Below, in pieces: positions 7,995 to 16,607 of a stretch of DNA of 44,464 bases. Made by a program: the position numbers and the translations under genes. Position 1 is the first letter of the stretch. The number at the start of each line of letters is the position of its first letter. The notes beneath the pieces were generated by a model. It had not been told where the DNA came from. It saw nothing but the letters and a program-made list of their open reading frames with translations, and ran no database searches. Source of the stretch: Spirochaetaceae bacterium (GTDB lineage: Bacteria > Spirochaetota > Spirochaetia > DSM-27196 > SLAA01); assembly GCA_003556605.1 (NCBI GenBank), contig PWQX01000246.1:1-44464 (forward strand), written 5' to 3'.

Positions 7995-8089
7995 GAGCAG
8001 CTGTCTATCTTTACGCCTTTCCTACCGCAGCCGGTTACATACACGGAAAACTCCGCTATCATGGGAGGAAAAGGACAGGAAGGAGTAAT

Positions 8090-8725
8090 ATGTCGTTACG
8101 GAGCGGTGATTCGACCAAAGCACTCATTATTGTGGATCTGCAGAACGACTTCTGTCCCGGAGGAAGTTTGGCAGTGGAGGAAGGCGACCGGATTGCGCAG
8201 GTGATCAACCCCGTGGCGCCGGATTTCGCGGTAGTGGTTGCGACAAAGGACTGGCATCCGGCCGGTCATATCTCGTTCGCCTCCAGCCACCCGGGCAAAA
8301 AGCCGTTTGAGACCGTCGCGGTCTCCTACGGCGAGCAGTTGCTGTGGCCCGTCCATTGCGTGCAGGGAAGCGCGGGTGCGGAGCTGCATCCCAGTCTAGA
8401 TGCGAACCCCATACACCTCATACTGCACAAGGGCACACGGATTGACCTGGACTCGTACTCGGCCTTTTTCGAGAACGACCAGTCTACACCTACCGGGCTC
8501 GACGGGTATCTGCGAGGTCTGGGAGTTTCGCGACTGTACGTCTGCGGGATTGCTACCGACGTATGCGTCTACTCCACGGTGACCGATTCGCTGCGCCTTG
8601 GATACGAGGTCACGGTAATCGAGGATGCGGTGCGCGGCGTCGACCAGCCCGCCGGAAGCGTGCTAAAGGCGCTGGACACGATGCGGACGCACGGTGCGGC
8701 GATGACTCCGTCGTCGGAGCTGTAA
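8090..8725 (+). CDS. pncA: Nicotinamidase
   Basis: 211 residues; hydrolyses nicotinamide to nicotinate and ammonia in NAD salvage. The catalytic triad of the family is visible: Asp16 in IIVDLQNDF, Lys114 in LHKG and Cys159 in GIATDVCV. Metal-binding candidates are Asp54 and His56 in KDWHPAGH and His89 in WPVHC. AAGGAG lies 5 nt before the ATG. One base separates its TAA from the ATG of pncB, so the two genes form a Preiss-Handler salvage operon. Confidence 0.93.
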   Translation: MSLRSGDSTKALIIVDLQNDFCPGGSLAVEEGDRIAQVINPVAPDFAVVVATKDWHPAGHISFASSHPGKKPFETVAVSYGEQLLWPVHCVQGSAGAELHPSLDANPIHLILHKGTRIDLDSYSAFFENDQSTPTGLDGYLRGLGVSRLYVCGIATDVCVYSTVTDSLRLGYEVTVIEDAVRGVDQPAGSVLKALDTMRTHGAAMTPSSEL

Positions 8726-8726
8726 A

Positions 8727-10208
8727 ATGGCCGTATCGCCTCGAGGGCGCGCCCGCGAGCGGCGCTCAGCGTTGTTTACCGACTTGTACGAGCTCACGAT
8801 GGCGCAGGGATACTTCCTGCACGGCATAGATCAGCAGGCAGTGTTCGACATGTTTTTTCGCCGCGAGCCGTTTCGAGGCAGTCTCGCGGTGTTCGCCGGG
8901 CTCGGTGATCTGATAGACCAGCTTGAAGGCTTACGCTTTGAGCCCGAAGACATCGCGTACCTTGAGAGTCTCGGGTATTTCCAGCCGCCGTTCCTGGAGT
9001 ACCTCCGTGAGTTCACCTTCAGCGGCGAGCTGTACGCGATGGACGAGGGCAGCGTGGTGTTCCCGCAAGAACCGCTGCTGCGGGTACATACCAACATGAT
9101 CGAGGCACAGATTATCGAAGGAATGGTGCTTAACACCATCAATTTTCAGACCCTGATCGCGACCAAGGCGGCGCGAGTGAAGACGGCAGCCGGCGACGGT
9201 ACGGTAGTGGAGTTTGGGCTTCGGCGGGCGCAAGGGTGGGACGGAGCGCTGGCGGCGAGCCGGGCCGCCTACATCGGCGGTGCTGCCGCCACTTCAAACA
9301 CCCTCGCAGGCCGCATGTTCGGCATCCCGGTGAGCGGCACAATGGCTCACTCCTGGGTAATGGCGTTTGACAGCGAGCTCGAGGCGTTTGAGAAGTATGC
9401 CGATCTGTATCCGGAGCGCAGCGTGCTGTTGATCGACACCTATGATACGTTGGACAGCGGGTTGCCGAACGCGATTACCGTCGGCAAGCGCCTGCAGGCG
9501 GCCGGACATAGCTTCGGCATCCGCCTTGATAGCGGAGATATCGAGTACCTCAGCTGCAGAGTACGCGAGGGTTTGGATGCCGCGGGGCTGCACGAGGCGA
9601 AGATCGCGGTATCTAACGAGCTGACCGAGGAAATCATCGAACAACTCGTATCGCGCCGGGTTCCGGTCGATCTATGGGGGGTGGGAACCAACTTGGTTAC
9701 GGGGGGAGAAGACGCCTCGCTCACCGGGGTGTACAAACTCGCCGCCAAGCAATACAACAGCGAGCTTCAGCCTACCATGAAGCTGTCGGACAACCCGGCG
9801 AAGACTAGCAATCCCGGTGTGAAGCAAGTCTACCGGTTCTTCGACAGACAAGGTGAACCGATCGCCGACCTGATTGCGTTTGACCACGAACAGATTCCCG
9901 AAAGCGGGTACATGGTGTTCTACCACCCACAAATAGATTCGCGCTGGTTCACGCTGAAATTGCCCCAGTCGTACCGCGCGCAGCTGAGCTGCAAAATGCA
10001 AGCGGGACGCCGTGTGGCGCCTGAGCCGAGCTTACCGGAGATACAGCGGTATGCGGCCGAAGAGCTCGGGCGATTCGACGACACCTACAAGCGCATCATT
10101 AATCCGCATCTATACAAGGTGTCGCTGTCGCAGCGCATGAGAGACACCAAACAGCAGATGATCAGCGGGTTTCTTGAGCGCTATGAGCGGCGCTATACGG
10201 AATCGTGA
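8727..10208 (+). CDS. pncB: Nicotinate phosphoribosyltransferase
   Basis: 493 residues, cytoplasmic; converts nicotinate and PRPP to nicotinate mononucleotide. Family landmarks are the N-terminal FTDLYELTMAQGYF, EFGLRRAQGWDGALAASRAAYIGG (split here as EFGLRRAQ and GWDGALAASRAAYIGG), the SGTMAHSWVMAF segment with its conserved histidine, and IRLDSGDI. It directly follows pncA, and its product enters NAD synthesis. Its last 47 bp overlap the end of the convergent histidine kinase gene. Confidence 0.93.
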   Translation: MAVSPRGRARERRSALFTDLYELTMAQGYFLHGIDQQAVFDMFFRREPFRGSLAVFAGLGDLIDQLEGLRFEPEDIAYLESLGYFQPPFLEYLREFTFSGELYAMDEGSVVFPQEPLLRVHTNMIEAQIIEGMVLNTINFQTLIATKAARVKTAAGDGTVVEFGLRRAQGWDGALAASRAAYIGGAAATSNTLAGRMFGIPVSGTMAHSWVMAFDSELEAFEKYADLYPERSVLLIDTYDTLDSGLPNAITVGKRLQAAGHSFGIRLDSGDIEYLSCRVREGLDAAGLHEAKIAVSNELTEEIIEQLVSRRVPVDLWGVGTNLVTGGEDASLTGVYKLAAKQYNSELQPTMKLSDNPAKTSNPGVKQVYRFFDRQGEPIADLIAFDHEQIPESGYMVFYHPQIDSRWFTLKLPQSYRAQLSCKMQAGRRVAPEPSLPEIQRYAAEELGRFDDTYKRIINPHLYKVSLSQRMRDTKQQMISGFLERYERRYTES

Positions 10209-11433
10209 CCGAACGGCCGAAGGCAAGACGCACGGTAGTGCCGACCGCCGGCGTGCTGGTGATGTCTATCTTTCCGTCGTACTTCGCGATAGTCTCGATC
10301 ACGTAGACCATTCCGTATCCGTTACCGCCGCACTTGCTCGTGCGGCCGATTCGGAACGCGTCGATTGAGGTGTTCTCCATTCCGACGCCGTTGTCGCTGA
10401 TGGTCGCGAGGACCGCACCGTCTTGAATCTCGGTCCTAACCGAGATACGCCCCAGTTGGCCGCGATGCGTCAAGACGTGTTCGTGCGCTTTGATTGCTTC
10501 GTAGGCGTTCTTCACCAGGTTCTCAAACATCTGACTGAGGTCCGACGGCATTGCACGAATGTATACGTTTCCGTTGAACTGGTAGTTCACTTTGACCGTT
10601 CGTCGGAAGTCACGATCTGCCTGGAACCCTTCAATCACCGAGCCCAGCAGATGATCAAGGTCGACGTGCTGAAGCTCTCGAATCTCGCTGCACTTACCAG
10701 CGTACATAATGCGGTCTACACGGCCGGAGAGACGCTCAAGCTTCGACTCGATCTCATCGAGGTGGCTGGTATCCTCGGCAGTGAGGCGGGCGACCTGCAG
10801 ACTGGCATAAACGAGACCCAGATCATTTCGCAGGTTGTGCACCAGCCCACCGGTGTTCTGCGCGATCTTCATCGCTTGTTCAGATCTCTGCAGCTCTTCC
10901 ATCAGCTGGGCGTTGGAGCTATTCAGGCGGCGCAGTTGTTCGTCGAAGCCGATGCCGATCACGCCTACGAAAATCAGAAGAAACCCTACCGAGTTCATGG
11001 CGCCGAGCACGGTCGCCGGGGTGAGTGCTCCGGAGGTCACCACCGCGGCGACGAATGCAACGACGGCCAACCCGGCAAGCTTCATTCGCAGGTAGCGCTC
11101 TAGAAAGCCGTACTTGTATGCGAGGATCACCGCAAGCAGCAGGATACCGACGCCGAAGAACGCGTGCCCGCCGAACGCCAGGTCGCTGCTGATACCCAGC
11201 AAAACCAAGATAGCAACCTGTACCGCGCGGGTCACCGGGCCGCATACGAGCCCGGTGACAAAGAAACCGGCCGTAGTGCCGAGCAACCGCAGTATACGGG
11301 GATGGCTGATGATCGTAACAAACGTGTCGTCTTCAGCGACACCGGCGACCAGCGCGCCGTTCACGACAACAAATACGATTCCCGAGGCAGCGATAAGGAG
11401 TCCAATGCGTCGTTGTACACTATCTGTGTTCAC
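10162..11433 (-). CDS. Membrane sensor histidine kinase, orphan
   Basis: 423 residues. About six hydrophobic helices (between residues 10 and 163) form a membrane sensor without an obvious periplasmic domain. A coiled linker leads to the phospho-acceptor His199 in GGLVHNLRNDLG. The ATPase part has the N box ENLVKNAYEAI, the G1 box ISDNGVGM and the G2 box GGNGYGM. No response regulator is adjacent. The GTG start at 11433 is preceded by GAGG. The 3' end overlaps pncB tail to tail by 47 bp. Its promoter is at 11490-11518. Confidence 0.85.
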   Translation of the reverse strand: MNTDSVQRRIGLLIAASGIVFVVVNGALVAGVAEDDTFVTIISHPRILRLLGTTAGFFVTGLVCGPVTRAVQVAILVLLGISSDLAFGGHAFFGVGILLLAVILAYKYGFLERYLRMKLAGLAVVAFVAAVVTSGALTPATVLGAMNSVGFLLIFVGVIGIGFDEQLRRLNSSNAQLMEELQRSEQAMKIAQNTGGLVHNLRNDLGLVYASLQVARLTAEDTSHLDEIESKLERLSGRVDRIMYAGKCSEIRELQHVDLDHLLGSVIEGFQADRDFRRTVKVNYQFNGNVYIRAMPSDLSQMFENLVKNAYEAIKAHEHVLTHRGQLGRISVRTEIQDGAVLATISDNGVGMENTSIDAFRIGRTSKCGGNGYGMVYVIETIAKYDGKIDITSTPAVGTTVRLAFGRSVTIPYSAAHSAQETR

Positions 11434-11489
11434 GTCATCCTCAGCCTGGATTCCCGGTCAAACAGCCAACTGTCTCTTATTGTGAGACT

Positions 11490-11518
11490 ACTATAAGCCT
11501 TATTCCGCTCGGACGCAA
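11490..11518 (-). promoter_or_regulatory. Sigma-70 promoter for the histidine kinase
   Basis: On the minus strand TTGCGT (11518-11513), 17-bp spacer, TATAGT (11495-11490). Just downstream a short GTCTC / GAGAC repeat (11472-11488) brackets the predicted transcription start. Confidence 0.65.
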
Positions 11519-11581
11519 GCGAAACGGCGGAATCCCCTCCGTTCGGCGAGAGTGTGGAACCTTAGGTGCAGGATGGTGCAC

Positions 11582-13450
11582 CTACAGCGGTGCGGTCTGT
11601 TCGGCGAGCCAGGTGCGCGCACCGGCTTCAAGGTGCGGTTCGAGCTGATCGAACACCAAGCGATGATATCGATTCACCCACTCGCGCTCGTGCTCTGTCA
11701 GCATTTCCCGGTCTATGAGGCGCCGCTCGAGCGGGCAGAGGGTGAGTGTTTCCAAGCACAGGAAACGCCCGAACGCGTTTTCGCGATCGGCGCGTACGCA
11801 CACCAGATTCTCGATACGGATTCCGTGTGAGCCCTCGAGGTAGAGCCCCGGTTCATTTGAGACCACCATACCGGGTTCCAGGGGCACGGCGTTCCACTTG
11901 GGTGAAAGCCGTTGCGGGCCCTCGTGTACGTTCAGGAAGAAGCCGACGCCGTGGCCGGTGCCGTGACCAAAGTTCCGGTGCCGGCGCCACAGCACTGCGC
12001 GCGTGATCGCATCAAGCTGGGTGCCCGTGGTGCCGTAGGGGAAGGTGATGGTAGCGAGCGCGATGTGCGCCTGCAGAACCGCGGTGTACTCGGTGCGTAC
12101 GCGGTCACTCGGTTCGCCGGTCGCAACGGTGCGGGTGATGTCGGTGGTACCGTCGAGATACTGGCCTCCGGAGTCAATGAGGTAAAGCTCCTCACCCTCA
12201 AGCAGGCGGTCAGACGCGTCGGTTGCGCAGTAGTGCACAATGGCCGCATGGTCGCCGGCGGCGGAAATCGGCGGGAAGCTTTCGTCCACGAACTCAGGCT
12301 GCGCGGCGCGCAGCTCGCGCAGGTACAGCGCCGCCGAGCGCTCGGTGATGCGGGTATGCTCGCGGCTGCCGGCAAGCCAATACAGAAACGTCACCATCAC
12401 CGCCCCGTCTTTGTGCATGCAGGCGCGCAGTTGCGTGAGCTCTCGGGCGTTCTTAACCGCCTTCATACGTGCCACCGGCGATGAGTGTTCCACGGTGGAA
12501 ACCGCGCTCGGCAGGACGTTGAGGAGCTGCATGCTGATACCGGCAGGGTCACACATCAGCGCCGTGCCGGCCGGAAGCTCCCCGAGCACCGCCTCGACCG
12601 CGCTGTACTCGCTGCAGATCACGCCGTCGGCGGCCAGATGTGCGGCGAACTCGGAACTCAGCTTGCGCGAGTCGAGAAACAGCCGTGCGCGCTCCTGCTC
12701 AACGAGCAGATAGCCGAGAGTGACAGGGTTGTATGGGATGTCCGAGCCGCGCAGGTTGAGCGTCCAGGCAAGCTCGTCAAGCGCGGTAATCAGGAGCGCG
12801 TCCGCGCGGTGCCGGCACAGCTCGGCGCGCACACGCGCGAGCTTCTCGCTGCGTTCGGCGCCGGCGCGTTCGGCCGAAAGCTCGTATACCGCTGTGCTTG
12901 GAAGCGGCGGGCGATCGGTGCGAATCGCCGCCGCCAGATCGCTCCCAGGCTCGACTATTATGCCGCGCGGGGTGAGCTCACCGTTCAAGGCGCGGAACTC
13001 GTTCAGCGACAAGGTTGCGGCGGCGGCTCCCACGCGTGCACCGCTCGGTAGGTTTTCAGCTAAGTACTCGGCGACCCCAAGGCTGTCGGGTTCATCAGCA
13101 CGGTGCAGGCGGAACGGCGTGCCGGCGAGCGCCTGTTCGGCTTCAAGGTAATAGCGCGAATCGGTCCACAGGCCGGCCTCATCCAGCGTTACCACGGCCG
13201 TTCCGGCCGAACCGTGGAAGCCGGTGATCCAGTGGCGGTGGCGCCAGTGCTCGGGGACGTACTCGCTTTGATGGGGGTCGGTACCGTACACAATATAGGC
13301 ATCAAGCGCTTCTCGGCGCATGCGATCGCGTAATCGCGCAACCCGCTCTTCTGTCCTCATCGCCGCCACTATAGCACGCGGATCACCGTGCGTCAGCCGC
13401 AAAACCGCGCGGGCTCGATCTGTGTCAAAAAGATTCATTCCGGAATGCAC
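11582..13450 (-). CDS. Xaa-Pro aminopeptidase, M24 family
   Basis: Up to 622 residues; removes N-terminal residues that precede proline. Two creatinase-like N-terminal domains (DAYIVYGTDPHQSEYVPEHW and WITGFHGSAGTAVV) lead to the pita-bread M24 domain with the metal ligands in DSGGQYLDGTTDITRTV, GTGHGVGFFLNVHEGP, NEPGLYLEG and IRIENLV. The length matches the long aminopeptidase P form. The start is uncertain: GTG at 13450 has no ribosome binding site, ATG at 13438 is possible, and homology begins near the ATG at 13360, which would give 592 residues. Probably cytoplasmic, since no signal peptide is seen. Confidence 0.88.
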   Translation of the reverse strand: MHSGMNLFDTDRARAVLRLTHGDPRAIVAAMRTEERVARLRDRMRREALDAYIVYGTDPHQSEYVPEHWRHRHWITGFHGSAGTAVVTLDEAGLWTDSRYYLEAEQALAGTPFRLHRADEPDSLGVAEYLAENLPSGARVGAAAATLSLNEFRALNGELTPRGIIVEPGSDLAAAIRTDRPPLPSTAVYELSAERAGAERSEKLARVRAELCRHRADALLITALDELAWTLNLRGSDIPYNPVTLGYLLVEQERARLFLDSRKLSSEFAAHLAADGVICSEYSAVEAVLGELPAGTALMCDPAGISMQLLNVLPSAVSTVEHSSPVARMKAVKNARELTQLRACMHKDGAVMVTFLYWLAGSREHTRITERSAALYLRELRAAQPEFVDESFPPISAAGDHAAIVHYCATDASDRLLEGEELYLIDSGGQYLDGTTDITRTVATGEPSDRVRTEYTAVLQAHIALATITFPYGTTGTQLDAITRAVLWRRHRNFGHGTGHGVGFFLNVHEGPQRLSPKWNAVPLEPGMVVSNEPGLYLEGSHGIRIENLVCVRADRENAFGRFLCLETLTLCPLERRLIDREMLTEHEREWVNRYHRLVFDQLEPHLEAGARTWLAEQTAPL

Positions 13451-13495
13451 GGAAAGCAGGTGAGGCTTTTTGACTCATTTCAGCTTGTATGACTG

Positions 13496-13525
13496 TTGAG
13501 TGCATCACCGAGCAGGTGTTATAAA
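13496..13525 (+). promoter_or_regulatory. Sigma-70-like promoter upstream of hsp20
   Basis: TTGAGT (13496-13501), 18-bp spacer, TATAAA (13520-13525). It lies about 110 nt before the first hsp20 gene and 40 nt before the sigma-54 candidate. Confidence 0.5.
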
Positions 13526-13562
13526 TCCATGTCATTCAAGCAATTAATCGTGTTAGTCCCGT

Positions 13563-13579
13563 TTGGCACTAATATTGCT
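13563..13579 (+). promoter_or_regulatory. Near-consensus sigma-54 (-24/-12) promoter for the heat-shock cluster
   Basis: TTGGCAC-N5-TTGCT with GG at 13565-13566 and GC at 13577-13578, exactly ten bases between them as the sigma-54 consensus requires (TGGCACG-N4-TTGCW). Only one core base differs. Transcription would start near 13590, about 45 nt before the hsp20 ATG. It also overlaps an imperfect 8-bp dyad (13553-13560 / 13565-13572). A CIRCE element is not present. Confidence 0.6.
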
Positions 13580-13633
13580 ATTTTTATGGTGTAGAGACAA
13601 CATGAACCAGTAGCAGGTAAGGAGGAGAATATC

Positions 13634-14104
13634 ATGAGGCTAATGAGAATGCCGAACGGTGTGCCGAGCAGCACAGGATCTTACTTCGACCGGTTGGAAG
13701 ATGAAATCAATCGGTTGTTCGATCCGGAAGCAACTGAGTTGGGTCCGGGTCTGCTTGATCGTCCGGCCGCGCCCCGTGTGGACATCCTTGAGTTCGACGA
13801 TCGGTTTGAGCTGCTGTGCGATCTGCCCGGTGTGACTGACAAGGATATAGAGCTGACGATTGCAGCGAACGTGCTGACATTGAAGGGCGAGAAGAAAGCT
13901 CCGTTTGCCGGAGATGAGCAGAAGGGCGACCGCAAGCTGTATCGTGATGAGATCTGGTACGGAAGCTTCCAGCGGACGATTTCGTTGCCGCAGGGGGTGG
14001 ACAGTGACCGGGTATCGGCCGGTAGTAAAGACGGTGTGCTGACGGTCAGGGTACCGAAGCGCGATGAAGCGAAGCAGCGCACGATTCAAATTGAGAGCCG
14101 CTAG
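13634..14104 (+). CDS. Small heat-shock protein, Hsp20 family (first copy)
   Basis: 156 residues; ATP-independent holdase that binds unfolding proteins. The alpha-crystallin domain spans about residues 48-150 (PRVDILEFDDRFELLCDLPG, then DGVLTVRVPK) with the A-x-x-x-G-V-L-T signature and a short IQIESR tail. AAGGAGGAG lies 7 nt before the ATG. It is the first gene of the hsp20-hsp20-dnaK cluster, 12 bp from the second copy. The two copies differ strongly in sequence, so they are an old pair rather than a recent duplication. Confidence 0.92.
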   Translation: MRLMRMPNGVPSSTGSYFDRLEDEINRLFDPEATELGPGLLDRPAAPRVDILEFDDRFELLCDLPGVTDKDIELTIAANVLTLKGEKKAPFAGDEQKGDRKLYRDEIWYGSFQRTISLPQGVDSDRVSAGSKDGVLTVRVPKRDEAKQRTIQIESR

Positions 14105-14116
14105 GAGGATGAGGTT

Positions 14117-14470
14117 ATGGCAGCGAAGGAACTGGAAAAGGCCGCTACCGTTCGTCCGGTAGGCACAATCTGGGAAGAGAACGGCGTCGTGCATCTGCGC
14201 CTCGAGATGCCCGGTGTCGAGAAAAAGGACCTCGACGTTCGCGTGGAGGATGATCAGTTAGTGATCCACGGCCGGCGCACGGAACTGCCCGAGGGAGCGC
14301 GGCACGTGGTCCGCGAGCGCCGTCGCGGTGACTACTACCAAGTGTATACGGTAGACGACAGTGTTGATCGTGACAAGATTGCGGCGAACTTAGACAACGG
14401 CGTGCTGTACGTTACGCTGCATCTGAAAGAGGCGGTCAAACCGCGCCGTATTGAAATCAAGACCGGCTGA
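14117..14470 (+). CDS. Small heat-shock protein, Hsp20 family (second copy)
   Basis: 117 residues, almost only an alpha-crystallin domain (VVHLRLEMPGVEKKDLDV, LDNGVLYVTLHLKEA). The N-terminal arm is very short, so oligomers may be smaller than those of the first copy, with which it may co-assemble. AGGAGG precedes the ATG. It is co-transcribed with its neighbour upstream and probably with dnaK downstream. Confidence 0.92.
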   Translation: MAAKELEKAATVRPVGTIWEENGVVHLRLEMPGVEKKDLDVRVEDDQLVIHGRRTELPEGARHVVRERRRGDYYQVYTVDDSVDRDKIAANLDNGVLYVTLHLKEAVKPRRIEIKTG

Positions 14471-14530
14471 TGAGGCGACTGCCGGCCGGACTGAGGCTGA
14501 TAACATAGATAGGATAGAGAACTCACGCGT

Positions 14531-14555
14531 CCCGGGGGCATTCGCAGCCCCCGGG
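14531..14555 (+). other. Strong hairpin just before the dnaK ribosome binding site
   Basis: CCCGGGGGC (14531-14539) and GCCCCCGGG (14547-14555) form a perfect 9-bp stem with a 7-nt loop. It ends about five bases before the GGAGGAGGG of dnaK and has no T-run. It may protect or stall the transcript, or influence dnaK translation; it does not itself include the ribosome binding site. Confidence 0.5.
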
Positions 14556-14574
14556 GTTGCGGAGGAGGGAGATC

Positions 14575-16527
14575 ATGGCTAAAGGAACGAAAACAATAGG
14601 AATTGATCTGGGGACAACCAACTCCTGCGTTGCAGTCATGGAGCACGGTGACCCGGTAGTGATTCAAAATGCGGAAGGCAGCCGCACGACCCCGTCTGTG
14701 GTGGCCTTCACGAATAAGGGCGAGCGTTTGCTCGGACAGCCGGCACGGAACCAGATGGTTACCAACCCGGAGAACACCATTACCTCGATTAAGCGTTTCA
14801 TGGGCCGCCGCTACAACGAGGCAGAGAGCGAAATCTCGATGGTGCCGTATCATGTGGGCAAGAGTGACAACGGCGAGGTGCGCATTAAGGTCGGTGATAA
14901 GCAGTACTCGCCGCCGGAGATCTCGGCTGCAGTTCTGCAGAAGATGAAACAGACGGCCGAGGACTATCTGGGTGAAGAGGTTCATGAGGCGGTCATAACG
15001 GTTCCGGCTTACTTCAACGACTCGCAGCGCCAAGCGACGAAGGACGCCGGGAGGATTGCGGGTCTTGAAGTGAAGCGCATCGTGAATGAGCCCACCGCTG
15101 CTGCTTTGGCGTACGGTTTCGACAAGAAAGCCGGCGAGCAGACCATTGCGGTCTACGACTTGGGTGGCGGTACGTTTGATATCTCGATCCTCGAGCTCGG
15201 CGACAATGTCTTCGAGGTCAAGTCAACCAACGGCGATACTCACTTGGGCGGTGACGACTTTGACCAGCGCATTATCGATTGGCTGGTGCAGAGCTTCAAG
15301 AACGATTACGGCGTAGATCTCGCGAGCGACCGCATGGCGTTGCAGCGGCTGAAGGAAGCGGCCGAGAACGCCAAGAAGGAACTGTCGAGCGCGCAGAGCA
15401 CCGAGATCAATTTGCCGTTCATCACCGCCGACGCGCAGGGGCCGAAGCACCTGCAGTATACGCTCACGCGCGCGAAGTTCGAGCAACTGGTGGATGACCT
15501 GGTGCAGCGCACCGTGCAACCGTGCAGGAACGCGCTGAGCGACGCGGGGCTCAAGCCCGAGGACATTGACGAGATAGTTCTCGTGGGGGGCTCTACCCGC
15601 ATACCGGCGGTTCAACGGGTGGTTACAGAGCTGTTCAAGCGTGACGCGCACAAGGGGGTGAACCCCGACGAGGTTGTTGCGATAGGCGCGGCAATACAAG
15701 CGGGCGTACTGCAGGGTGATGTGAACGACGTATTGCTGCTGGATGTGACACCGCTTTCGCTGGGTATTGAGACGCTCGGCGGCGTGTTCACGAAATTGAT
15801 TGAGCGCAACACCACGATCCCGACACGCAAGAGCCAGATTTTCTCGACCGCTGAGGATAATCAGAGTGCGGTTACGGTGCATGTGCTGCAAGGCGAGCGC
15901 GAAATGGCATCGCAGAACCGTACCTTAGGGCGATTTGAGTTGTCGGGTATTCCGCCGGCGCCGCGCGGTGTGCCGCAGATCGAGGTCAGTTTCGACATCG
16001 ACTCAAACGGCATTGTGCATGTATCGGCCAAGGACCTTGGTACCGGCAAAGAACAGCGTATTCGCATTGAGTCCTCGTCGGGCCTGAATGAGGAAGAGAT
16101 TCAACGCATGGTCCACGAGGCGGAAGATCACGCGGCAGAGGACCAGGAGGCGCGTAAGCGCGCCGAGACCATGAACGAGGCGGACTCGCTGGCGTATAGC
16201 ACCGAGAGGACGCTGCAGGAGCATGGTGATAAGCTTTCGGCCGCTGACCGTGGCGAGATTGAAGGCGCGGTGTCCGAATTGAAAGCCGCAGTTGAGCGCG
16301 GCAATGTTGATGAGGTTGAACGCGCGAGCGAGAAAGTAAAGCGGCACTCGCACAAGCTTGCCGAGCACCTGTACCAGGGCGCGTCCGGCGGCACGGATAG
16401 CGGAAGCGCTGCCGGCGCCGGGGCAGACGGAGGCGGTTACGCCGGTCACAGCGCCCACAGCGGCGGCTCCACTGATTCAGCCGACAGTGTGGAAGACGCT
16501 GAGTACGAGGTGGTCAACGACGACTAA
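14575..16527 (+). CDS. dnaK: Chaperone DnaK (Hsp70)
   Basis: 650 residues; ATP-driven Hsp70 chaperone of the cytoplasm. The ATG at 14575 ([18 protein letters not shown]) is preferred to one six codons upstream because GGAGGAGGG lies just before it. ATPase motifs [26 protein letters not shown]-type phosphate loop and [13 protein letters not shown] are intact. The substrate domain has [16 protein letters not shown], and the tail is Gly/Ala/Ser rich, ending in acidic EYEVVNDD. grpE and dnaJ are not in the window. Pairing with two hsp20 genes makes a holdase-foldase cluster. Two hairpins follow the stop. Confidence 0.95.
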   Translation: MAKGTKTIGIDLGTTNSCVAVMEHGDPVVIQNAEGSRTTPSVVAFTNKGERLLGQPARNQMVTNPENTITSIKRFMGRRYNEAESEISMVPYHVGKSDNGEVRIKVGDKQYSPPEISAAVLQKMKQTAEDYLGEEVHEAVITVPAYFNDSQRQATKDAGRIAGLEVKRIVNEPTAAALAYGFDKKAGEQTIAVYDLGGGTFDISILELGDNVFEVKSTNGDTHLGGDDFDQRIIDWLVQSFKNDYGVDLASDRMALQRLKEAAENAKKELSSAQSTEINLPFITADAQGPKHLQYTLTRAKFEQLVDDLVQRTVQPCRNALSDAGLKPEDIDEIVLVGGSTRIPAVQRVVTELFKRDAHKGVNPDEVVAIGAAIQAGVLQGDVNDVLLLDVTPLSLGIETLGGVFTKLIERNTTIPTRKSQIFSTAEDNQSAVTVHVLQGEREMASQNRTLGRFELSGIPPAPRGVPQIEVSFDIDSNGIVHVSAKDLGTGKEQRIRIESSSGLNEEEIQRMVHEAEDHAAEDQEARKRAETMNEADSLAYSTERTLQEHGDKLSAADRGEIEGAVSELKAAVERGNVDEVERASEKVKRHSHKLAEHLYQGASGGTDSGSAAGAGADGGGYAGHSAHSGGSTDSADSVEDAEYEVVNDD

Positions 16528-16540
16528 CGCCATTGCCTTC

Positions 16541-16607
16541 GGCCGGCGTCGCCCGCCGGCCGATGAGCAGTGAGGCTGCCGGGCGCCTCGCGCTCATCGC
16601 GAGGCGC
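16541..16607. terminator. Two strong hairpins between convergent dnaK and galM
   Basis: Stem 1: GGCCGGCG (16541-16548) with CGCCGGCC (16554-16561), 5-nt loop. Stem 2: GCGCCTCGCG (16583-16592) with CGCGAGGCGC (16598-16607), 5-nt loop; it contains the galM stop codon. Neither has a T-run, so they may act as U-less or Rho-assisted ends or as 3' protecting structures for both transcripts. Confidence 0.45.

Noticed and set aside
13553-13572. Imperfect dyad TTAGTCCC / GGCACTAA as a CIRCE element
   Set aside because: CIRCE needs TTAGCACTC-N9-GAGTGCTAA; arms and spacing differ. The sigma-54 reading explains the right half better.
15223-15891. Minus-strand 222-codon frame inside dnaK
   Set aside because: dnaK is unambiguous; this is a complementary-strand artefact of its codon usage.
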